A DNA stretch of 9,278 nt from assembly GCA_023445955.1 (NCBI GenBank), contig JAEXJH010000198.1, forward strand, positions 1 through 9,278. The letters are read 5' to 3'. The notes under the pieces are model-generated. The model had not been told where the DNA came from. It ran no database searches and was given only the letters and a program-made list of their open reading frames with translations. This DNA comes from Pseudomonadota bacterium (GTDB taxonomy: Bacteria > Pseudomonadota > Alphaproteobacteria > Caulobacterales > Caulobacteraceae). Shown here one piece after another: positions 1-6,033 of this stretch (position 1 is its first letter; the number at the start of each line of letters is the position of its first letter). The position numbers were made by a program, and so were the translations under genes.

Positions 1-858
1 CAACAGGGCCGCGCCGGCCGCCGTGCCGACGGCCGCGCCGGCGCCCAGCTGGGGCGCGCCCGACACCAGGCCCGAGGCGATCGCGGGACAGAAGATCGAG
101 AGCGCCGCGAGCGTCAGCGCCGACAACACCAGGGTGACGGCGTCGGCCAGGTCAGGATCGGGGCCAAGGGCGGCCACGAAGCCGTCGAAGAAATTGGCGC
201 CGATGCCAACGACCATCGCCAGCACCATCATCTTCACGCCGCTGGAGATGACGTTGCCCAGCACCCGTTCGGCCAGGAAGCTCGACTTGTTCCAAAAGGC
301 GAATGGGACAAGCGCGAATCCGGCCAGGCTGGTGGCCTTGAACTCCAGGATCGCCACGAACAGCTGGATGGCGATGACGAAAAACGACAGGATGATGAGC
401 AACCAGCAGACGAGCAGCAGCAGGATCGTCAGGCCGTTGACGAAGATTTCGGGAAAGCCGACCAGTTCGCTGGACTTCTCGATCAGCGGGTGAGCCGCAT
501 CCCAGCCGACGCCGGCGATCTTGCCTGGCTTCATCAGATCGTCGGCTGAAATTCCGCCGCCGCCGGCCGTCACGCCCAGGTCGGCGAACGAGCGGAAGAC
601 GGCCTGGCTAAGGACCTGGAAGTTGTTGAGGATGAAGGCGAAGGCGCCGATATAGAGCACCTTCTTGATCAGGCGGCCCAGCACGTTGTCGTCGCCCTCG
701 AGCAACCACCAGAGCGCCGCCAAGGTAATGTCGAGCGCGATCAGCACGTTCGCCAGCGCGCCGATCTTGGGCTTCACGAGACCAAAGCCGCTGTCGATGT
801 AGGCGCCGAAGGCCGCCAGCAGGCGGTCGACGACATTCAGGTCTGGTGCGGGGTCCAT
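1..858 (-). CDS. trbL: TrbL, P-type conjugative transfer inner-membrane protein (VirB6-like), 3' end missing
   Basis: This is the polytopic inner-membrane component of the mating channel, counterpart of VirB6, through which the substrate is thought to cross the inner membrane. 286 codons are visible from the ATG at 858 (MDPAPDLNVV...) and the frame is still open at the left edge. Hydrophobic segments lie at about residues 34-54, 65-80, 141-172, 174-188, 207-225 and 238-262. A Gly-rich loop (TAGGGGIS, about 97-104) sits between the second and third, and the small-residue run GAGAAVGTAAGAA begins a Gly/Ala-rich tail; both are typical of TrbL/VirB6 proteins. The start is supported by AAGGG eight bases upstream, and because the only in-frame stop upstream is the TGA of trbJ itself. 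It follows trbJ after 30 bp, so it is probably in the same transcript. Family assignment is strong from topology, the FxxxLEFKATSLAGF-like core at about 167-181 and gene order. The missing C-terminus cannot be assessed. Confidence 0.93.
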   Translation of the reverse strand, partial: MDPAPDLNVVDRLLAAFGAYIDSGFGLVKPKIGALANVLIALDITLAALWWLLEGDDNVLGRLIKKVLYIGAFAFILNNFQVLSQAVFRSFADLGVTAGGGGISADDLMKPGKIAGVGWDAAHPLIEKSSELVGFPEIFVNGLTILLLLVCWLLIILSFFVIAIQLFVAILEFKATSLAGFALVPFAFWNKSSFLAERVLGNVISSGVKMMVLAMVVGIGANFFDGFVAALGPDPDLADAVTLVLSALTLAALSIFCPAIASGLVSGAPQLGAGAAVGTAAGAALL

Positions 859-888
859 GGGGCTTGCCCTTGTCCGGGTTGGATCCGA

Positions 889-1605
889 TCAGCGATCCGG
901 CGCATCCGAGCGCCCGACGAACCGCCGGGCGGCGGCCTTGCCGGCTTCGATCGCCTGGGCTTGCCGCGCCCGTTCCAGCGCATCGGCGCGGTACTGCGCC
1001 GCCATCAGCGTCTGCAGCTGCTGGTCTTGCTTGACGGCCAGGGCCTGCAACTGATTGGCCGCCTGCAGGGCTTGGAGCTGCCCCTCCGCGCCCTGGCTCT
1101 TGCTGATCAGGATTTCGATGAGCGGCCCGTCGCCCCGCACGTTCTCGACGACCTGAGCCTGGACCCGCAGCGCCTGGCGATATCCGTCGAGCGCCGTCTC
1201 GGCCTGGCTTCGAGCCCTCTCGATCAGCTGGCGGGTGCTCGCGCTCGGGTCCGGCGCGCCATAGCTGGCGTTCAAGACCTGTTCGGTCGACGCGACGTCG
1301 AACGCCATGCCCTTGGCCTTGGCCAGCAGGCCGTCGAGCTGCTGCATCGCGTCCTTGATCGGCGCGAGGCTGGAGTAGTCCAGGGCCTGCAGATCGCGCG
1401 CCTGGTTCCGCAGCATCGAGGCCTGGTTCTGCAGGGCGGTGAGTTGGTTGTTGACCTGCTGCAGGGCGCGCGCGGCGGTCAGAAGGGTCTGCGCGTGGTT
1501 TTGCGGATCGTAGACCGTGACCTGGGCGACGGCGGATGGCGGATTGGCGATCGAGGCCGCGAGCAGGATCGCGATCACGACGCAGCAAGGGCGATGACGG
1601 ATCAT
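889..1605 (-). CDS. trbJ: TrbJ, P-type conjugative transfer protein (VirB5-like, periplasmic)
   Basis: A 238-residue secreted protein of the TrbJ family, equivalent in position and type to VirB5, a minor pilus or adhesion component of the mating apparatus. Residues 1-28 form a signal peptide: basic MIRHR, hydrophobic core VVIAILLAASI, and probable cleavage after AVA before QVTVYDP. The mature part begins with the characteristic VYDPQNHAQ stretch and is then almost entirely Gln/Ala-rich helix, with likely coiled coils at about 30-75 and 160-215. The ATG at 1605 overlaps the trbE stop as ATGA, and AGGAG lies six bases upstream (plus-strand 1613-1617), so the start is secure. In RP4 and several relatives a small entry-exclusion gene, trbK, follows trbJ; here only 30 bp separate it from trbL. 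Length and layout are normal for the family. Confidence 0.93.
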   Translation of the reverse strand: MIRHRPCCVVIAILLAASIANPPSAVAQVTVYDPQNHAQTLLTAARALQQVNNQLTALQNQASMLRNQARDLQALDYSSLAPIKDAMQQLDGLLAKAKGMAFDVASTEQVLNASYGAPDPSASTRQLIERARSQAETALDGYRQALRVQAQVVENVRGDGPLIEILISKSQGAEGQLQALQAANQLQALAVKQDQQLQTLMAAQYRADALERARQAQAIEAGKAAARRFVGRSDAPDR

Positions 1606-4034
1606 CGGGGATCTCCTGGGTTATGGGGAAAGGCCGCGACGAGATCGGCTGCCCAGTCGAGGCCGCGCGCGCGCAGGAACCCGGCCGCGAAACCTGGCTC
1701 GCCGCACTCGCTCAGCACCTTGTCGATGAGGGTCTGGGTCGCCGGATCGGCGCTCGCGCAGAGAGCCAGCGCGACGGGGCCGAGCCCCAGGTCAAAGAGC
1801 CGGTTCCCATGCCTGGACTGCAGGTAGTAGTCACGCTTGGGAACCGCCCGGGCGATCAGCTCGATCTGTCGCGCATTGAGGCCGAACCCCTCGTAGGTCT
1901 GCCTGGCGATCGGCTCGATGGCGCGGTCGTTCGGCAGGAAGATGCGCTGGGGACAGCTTTCGATAAGCGCCGGCGCGACGCTGCTCCCAGCGATGTCGGC
2001 CAGCGATTGGGTGGCGAACACCACGCTGACGTTGCGCTTGCGCAGCTCCTTCAGCCATTCGCGGATGCGCGCGGCGAACAGCGGGTTGTCCAGGAACTTC
2101 CAGGCCTCGTCGAGGATGACGAGGCTTGGTCGACCATCGAACCGCGCCTCCAGGCGGTGGAAGAGATAGGTCAGGACCGGCGCGACGACGGTAGGCGTCG
2201 ACACCAGCGCGTCGGTCTCGAAGCAGAGCACGTCGCTCAGGGCCAGACCGTCCTCTGACGCATCGAGAAGGCGCCCGAACGGCCCGTCCAGGGTGAAGGG
2301 GGCCAAGGCCGTCTTCAGCGCCTTCGACTGCAGCAGCATCGACAGGCCGGTCAGCGTCCGCTCGGCCGGCGGCGCGTCGGCGAGGTTGCTGAGCGCCGAC
2401 CACAGGGCCTCCTTGGCCTCCGGGCCCAGGTCACCGCCCTGCCCCGTCAGAAGATCCGCCAGCCACTCCGCGGCCCAGGCCCGCTCGCCCGCCTCGTCGA
2501 TCCGGCGAAGCGGCTGAAACGCCAGACCGCTGTCGGCGGCCAGCCCGAAGTGCTGGCCGCCCATGGCCAGCACCACCCCACGCGCCGAAAAGCGCTTGTC
2601 GAAGATGTAGACCTGCCCCTCGGGATAGCGGCGAAACTGAAGAGCCAGCAGCCCGAGGAACACCGACTTGCCGGCCCCCGTGGGCCCCACGAGGGTCAGA
2701 TGACCGACATCCTCGACATGGGTGGAAAAGCGGAACGGCGTCGCGCCCTCGGATTCGGCCTGGAACGTCGCCGGGCCATCGAGGTGGGCGTTGCGTCGCG
2801 GCCCCGCCCACACCGCCGACAGCGGGCTCAGGTGCGCCAGGTTCAGCGTATGGACCATGGGCTGGCGGACATTGGCGTAGACCTGCCCCGGCAGCGTCCC
2901 CAGCCACGCCTCGACGGCGTTGACCTGCTCGCGGATGGTGGCGAAGCCCAAACCGCCCAGCACCCGCTCGACCACGCGGATCTTGTCATTGACGAGCGCC
3001 GGATCGGCGTCGGCGACGGTGAGCGTCACCGTGAGGTGGCCGAAGCCGACGAGATCGCCGCCTAAGGCCTGCAGCGCCAGGTCGGCGTCGACCACCTTGT
3101 TGTCGGCGTCGGTGTCGGTGAGCGGGACCTGCTCGTTGCTGAGCACCTCCCGCAGGATCTGCACCACCGACTTGCGCTTGTTGAACCACTGCCGGCGAAT
3201 CCGGTTCAGCGCCTTGGTCGCGTCGGTCTTGTCGAGCGCGATGAACCTGGACGTCCAGCGAAAGCCGAAGGCCAGGTGGTTCAGCGCGTCGAGAAGACCC
3301 GGACGGGTGGTGTTGGGAAAGCCAAGGATGGTCAGCGACCGAAGGTGCTGGTCGCCCAGCATCGGCTCGATGCCGCCGGAGAACGGGGTGTCGACCAGCA
3401 CCCCGTCCAGGAACATCGGCGTCTCGGGTACGGCGATGGGATGGCGGCGCGTCGACACCGTGGCGTGCAGATAGGTCAGGGTCTCGCTGTCATCGAGCGG
3501 CGCGACCGACGGCATGATGCCCGCCAACAGGTCGAAGACCCGATCGGTCTGGACGATGAAGGCGGCCAGCTCCTGTCGCCAGTCCCGCGCGTGCATGGGC
3601 TCGGCCCGCTCGACCAGGGTGCTCTCCAGGCGCTGAACCTGGTCGGGCGGCGGCAGGAAATAGAGGGTGAGGTGGCAGATGCTCTCGAAGTGTTCGCCGC
3701 GCCGGCCGTCGAACGCCGCCCGCCGCTCCTCGTCGACCAGCCACGACGCCGGGTCGGGAAAGACGCTGTCGGGATAGTCCTCGACGGGGGCGCGCTGGCT
3801 GTCGAAGAACAGCGCCCAGCCCGATCCCAGCCGGCGCAGCGCGTTGTTGGCGCGGGCGCAAAACCCAACCAGTTCAGCCTCGGTGGCGCTTTCGAGATCG
3901 GGACCGCGGATCCGCGCGGTTCGCTGGAAGCCGCCGTCCTTGTTGAGCACCACGCCCGGCGCGACCAGCGCCGCCCAGGGCACGTGGTCGGCCAGGCGAT
4001 CGGCGGAGGCTCGGTACTCGCGCAGGTTCAGCAT
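1602..4034 (-). CDS. trbE: TrbE, conjugative transfer ATPase (VirB4-like)
   Basis: An 810-residue VirB4-class ATPase that powers pilus assembly and substrate transfer at the inner face of the channel. The N-terminal half (about 1-430) is the CagE/TrbE/VirB domain; the C-terminal half is a RecA-like ATPase. Walker A is GPTGAGKS at residues 450-457, Walker B is LVILDEAW at 638-645, and the sensor-like ATQS motif is at 674-677. The C-terminus keeps the family signature PKRDYYLQSRHGNRLFDL. I chose the ATG at 4034 (MLNLREYRAS): it has AGAGGGG nine bases upstream and matches the usual TrbE start. The ATG at 4043 would leave no spacing to that site, and the 91-residue longer open frame from 4307 merely crosses trbD in another frame. 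The gene overlaps trbD by 7 bp and trbJ by 4 bp. No damage is visible; both nucleotide-binding motifs are intact. Confidence 0.96.
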   Translation of the reverse strand: MLNLREYRASADRLADHVPWAALVAPGVVLNKDGGFQRTARIRGPDLESATEAELVGFCARANNALRRLGSGWALFFDSQRAPVEDYPDSVFPDPASWLVDEERRAAFDGRRGEHFESICHLTLYFLPPPDQVQRLESTLVERAEPMHARDWRQELAAFIVQTDRVFDLLAGIMPSVAPLDDSETLTYLHATVSTRRHPIAVPETPMFLDGVLVDTPFSGGIEPMLGDQHLRSLTILGFPNTTRPGLLDALNHLAFGFRWTSRFIALDKTDATKALNRIRRQWFNKRKSVVQILREVLSNEQVPLTDTDADNKVVDADLALQALGGDLVGFGHLTVTLTVADADPALVNDKIRVVERVLGGLGFATIREQVNAVEAWLGTLPGQVYANVRQPMVHTLNLAHLSPLSAVWAGPRRNAHLDGPATFQAESEGATPFRFSTHVEDVGHLTLVGPTGAGKSVFLGLLALQFRRYPEGQVYIFDKRFSARGVVLAMGGQHFGLAADSGLAFQPLRRIDEAGERAWAAEWLADLLTGQGGDLGPEAKEALWSALSNLADAPPAERTLTGLSMLLQSKALKTALAPFTLDGPFGRLLDASEDGLALSDVLCFETDALVSTPTVVAPVLTYLFHRLEARFDGRPSLVILDEAWKFLDNPLFAARIREWLKELRKRNVSVVFATQSLADIAGSSVAPALIESCPQRIFLPNDRAIEPIARQTYEGFGLNARQIELIARAVPKRDYYLQSRHGNRLFDLGLGPVALALCASADPATQTLIDKVLSECGEPGFAAGFLRARGLDWAADLVAAFPHNPGDPR

Positions 4035-4291
4035 GACAGCCATCCCCTCTGCCGCAGGTGCCGGACCACCACCGTGGCGAAGTCCGGGTCGCGCTTGGCC
4101 GCGAAGACGGCGAGCGTGTGCCCCACCACCCAGAGCGCCAGCCCCGCGATCCACTGCTGAAGTCCAAGGCCGAGCGCGGCGGCCAAGGTGCCGTTCAGAA
4201 TGGCGAAGGCGCGGGGCGCGCCGCCCAGCAGGATGGGCGTGGTCAGGGCCCGGTGCAGCGGCACTTCGAACCCTTCGATGGGCGCGCTCAT
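4028..4291 (-). CDS. trbD: TrbD, conjugative transfer inner-membrane protein (VirB3-like)
   Basis: An 87-residue protein of the VirB3/TrbD family, a small inner-membrane partner of the VirB4-type ATPase (TrbE) and needed for pilus assembly. It starts with the family-like pattern SAPIEGFEVPLHRALTTPIL, then has two hydrophobic segments at about residues 25-45 and 46-65 separated by LQQW, and ends in a short basic cytoplasmic tail (AKRDPDF...RHLRQRGW). The ATG at 4291 overlaps the stop of trbC as ATGA. A longer open frame in this phase reaches back to 4642 but lies inside trbC and has no TrbD character, so it is not used. The stop overlaps the start of trbE by 7 bp. In some systems TrbD and TrbE are fused; here they are separate. 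Confidence 0.92.
   Translation of the reverse strand: MSAPIEGFEVPLHRALTTPILLGGAPRAFAILNGTLAAALGLGLQQWIAGLALWVVGHTLAVFAAKRDPDFATVVVRHLRQRGWLSC
4044..4050 (-). promoter_or_regulatory. ribosome binding site of trbE
   Basis: The minus strand reads AGAGGGG nine bases before the ATG at 4034. The alternative ATG at 4043 abuts this site directly, so the site favours the shorter product. It lies inside the end of trbD, as expected for coupled translation. Confidence 0.7.
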
Positions 4292-4623
4292 GCCACCAGC
4301 GCCCCACCGCCGAACGAGAAGAACGACAGGAAGAAGCTGGACGCGGCGAAGGCGATGCTGAGCCCGAAGACGATCTGGATCAGCTTTCGGAAGCCGCCGG
4401 AGGTTTCGCCGAAGGCCAGGGCCAGCCCCGTGCTGATGATCACCAGGACCGCCACGATCTTGGCGACCGGTCCCTCGATCGACTCCAGGACCTGTTGCAG
4501 GGGTTGCTCCCAGGGCATGCCTGAGCCGGCGGCGCTGACGCTGGCCGGCAAGAACGCCATCAAGATCGCCATCTTGGCCAAGGCCTGTTGCGGCGGGTGA
4601 AGGGCGTGCGGTCGGTGCGACAT
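4288..4623 (-). CDS. trbC: TrbC, conjugative pilin precursor (VirB2-like)
   Basis: A 111-residue prepilin of the TrbC/VirB2 family, the major subunit of the conjugative pilus. A long leader of about 32 residues ends at VSAA before GSGMPWEQ. Two hydrophobic helices follow at about residues 53-72 (IVAVLVIISTGLALAF) and 82-103 (IQIVFGLSIAFAASSFFLSF), joined by the small polar loop GETSGGFRK typical of VirB2-like pilins. The C-terminus is short (FGGGALVA). The ATG at 4623 shares its first base with the trbB stop (TGATG), and GGGAG lies seven bases upstream. In RP4 the TrbC pilin is trimmed at both ends and circularised by the TraF peptidase; no traF gene is inside this window, so cyclisation here is an inference. 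Confidence 0.92.
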   Translation of the reverse strand: MSHRPHALHPPQQALAKMAILMAFLPASVSAAGSGMPWEQPLQQVLESIEGPVAKIVAVLVIISTGLALAFGETSGGFRKLIQIVFGLSIAFAASSFFLSFFSFGGGALVA

Positions 4624-5627
4624 CAAAAATCTCCCTTTCCAAGGACCTTCAGGTGCGGGACGTCGGGCTCGCTCAGGACGTAGTCGCCGGCCGCATCGAG
4701 GCCGGTGACCCGGGCGAGGGTTTCCAGGCGGCGGCTGGCGCCGCGGCCGCGGATGAAGACGACCAGGTCGATCGCCTCGGCGATCAGCCGGCGCGGCACG
4801 ACCGCGACGACTTCCTGGATGAGCTGCTCGAGGCGGTAGAGAGCCGAACGGGCGGAATTGGCGTGGACGGTGGCGATCCCGCCGGGGTGGCCGGTGTTCC
4901 AGGCCTTGAGCAGGTCGAGCGCCTCGCCCCCACGGACCTCGCCGACCACGATCCGGTCGGGCCGCAAGCGCAGCGTCGAGCGGACCAGGTCCGTCAGGCT
5001 CACCTGACCGGCGCGGCTGCGCAGGGACACGCAGTCCTGCGCCGCGCACTGCAGTTCGAGGGTGTCCTGCAGCAGCAGGATCCGCTCCTGGCGCGACGCC
5101 ATCTCGTCCAGCAGGGCGTTGGCCAGCGTGGTCTTGCCGGTGAAGGTCCCGCCGGCGATCAGGATGTTGTCGCGATCGGCGATGGCGTCGCGAAGGACCT
5201 TTGCCTGCGCCGGCGTCGCGGCGCCCTGGCTGACATAGTCGCCGAGTCGATAGACCTGGCTGGCCGGCTTTCGGATCGAAAAGCAGGGCGCGGGTGAAAC
5301 CGGCGGCAACAGGCCTTCGAAGCGCTCGCCCAAAAGCGCGGCCTCGCGCGGCGGTAGCTCTCCGCTGACGATCGGAGCGTCGGCATGAACCTCGACCCGG
5401 CCGTAGCTCGCCACCAGCCGGATCACCCGCTCGACGGCATGCGCGCTGAGCACGACATCGGTCGCCAGCCGGCCCTGACCGAACCGATCGATCCAAAGCC
5501 GGCCGTCGGGATTGACCGACACCTCCTCGACCGCCGGGTCGCCCAGCGCCTCGGCGATCGCCGGCCCCATGGCCGTGCTCAGCATGGCGCGGCGGCGATC
5601 TTGCGTCTCCTGCCGGGGCGAGGTCAT
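4623..5627 (-). CDS. trbB: TrbB, conjugative transfer ATPase (VirB11-like)
   Basis: A 334-residue VirB11/PulE-type hexameric traffic ATPase acting at the cytoplasmic base of the mating channel. The N-terminal domain (about 1-140) has the family motif [17 protein letters not shown] at 34-50. Walker A is GGTFTGKT at 159-166, the Asp box is QDTLELQC at 187-194, Walker B is [12 protein letters not shown] at 222-233, and the His box is [15 protein letters not shown] at 245-259. All catalytic elements are present; the P-loop variable positions are F-T, where G-S is commonest in this family. The ATG at 5627 overlaps the stop of the upstream RHH gene as ATGA and has GGAGAGGG six bases upstream. The length is normal. 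It is the first of the trb genes proper, translationally coupled to the small DNA-binding protein before it. Confidence 0.95.
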   Translation of the reverse strand: MTSPRQETQDRRRAMLSTAMGPAIAEALGDPAVEEVSVNPDGRLWIDRFGQGRLATDVVLSAHAVERVIRLVASYGRVEVHADAPIVSGELPPREAALLGERFEGLLPPVSPAPCFSIRKPASQVYRLGDYVSQGAATPAQAKVLRDAIADRDNILIAGGTFTGKTTLANALLDEMASRQERILLLQDTLELQCAAQDCVSLRSRAGQVSLTDLVRSTLRLRPDRIVVGEVRGGEALDLLKAWNTGHPGGIATVHANSARSALYRLEQLIQEVVAVVPRRLIAEAIDLVVFIRGRGASRRLETLARVTGLDAAGDYVLSEPDVPHLKVLGKGDF

Positions 5628-6022
5628 GCGCCGCCCTCTCCGCCAGCCGAGAAGGTCTCGCGGCCCTGCGCCAGCTGACGGCCGACCTGGTCGACGAAGC
5701 GCTCGAACCGTTCGCGCCCGACCGCCTGGGCCGCGCGGTCGGCGTCGGGCAGGGGCGCGGTCACCGTGAGCTGGTAGCGGACGAACAGCGCCAGGCTTTC
5801 CAGCAGGATCTTCTGGTCGCGCTCCACCCGCGCCATCGACCGGCTCATCCGGTCCAGACGCACCTTCAGGAGATCGTCCAGCTCGCCGGCCGCGCGCCGC
5901 GCCCAGAAGAACCGCAGGGCGTCGGCGACAATCGCCGACTTCGTCGCGCCCGGCTTGGCGCCTTGCTGATCGAGCTGGGCGGCCAGGTCGTCGTCGAGGT
6001 AGATTTGATGCCGGCTTTTCAT
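5624..6022 (-). CDS. ribbon-helix-helix (CopG/Arc-type) DNA-binding protein
   Basis: A 132-residue protein whose first 45 or so residues look like a ribbon-helix-helix fold: a short strand RHQIYLDDDL, helix AAQLDQQGAK, then a second helix SAIVADALRFF. Residues about 45-90 are strongly amphipathic and probably helical (LLKVRLDRMSRSMARVERD), and the remainder to 132 is charged without a recognisable domain. Genes of this type commonly sit between traG and trbB in Tn4371-like elements and are annotated as CopG-family regulators. Whether it represses the operon or binds oriT as an auxiliary relaxosome protein cannot be told from sequence. It starts 11 bp after the traG stop with AAAGGG seven bases upstream of the ATG, and overlaps trbB by 4 bp, so it is co-expressed with the transfer genes. 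Confidence 0.85.
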   Translation of the reverse strand: MKSRHQIYLDDDLAAQLDQQGAKPGATKSAIVADALRFFWARRAAGELDDLLKVRLDRMSRSMARVERDQKILLESLALFVRYQLTVTAPLPDADRAAQAVGRERFERFVDQVGRQLAQGRETFSAGGEGGA

Positions 6023-6033
6023 CGCGACGCCCT

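Noticed and set aside
608..1588. Minus-strand 326-codon open frame overlapping trbJ and trbL
   Set aside because: It runs out of frame with both; trbJ has a signal peptide and trbL has membrane segments in their own frames, while this translation is Arg/Gly-rich noise.
961..2258. Overlapping plus-strand open frames of 288 and 240 codons opposite trbJ and trbE
   Set aside because: Low-complexity Arg/Leu/Gly-rich translations created by the G+C-rich third codon positions of the real genes; they overlap each other and match no family I recognise.
2550..4160. Plus-strand open frames of 171, 184 and 294 codons opposite trbE
   Set aside because: Same composition artefact; the opposite strand is an intact VirB4-type ATPase throughout.
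4035..4307. N-terminal extension of trbE to a start at 4307
   Set aside because: The added 91 residues are Arg/Gly-rich shadow sequence of trbD, and the family starts at MLNLREY with a good ribosome binding site for 4034.
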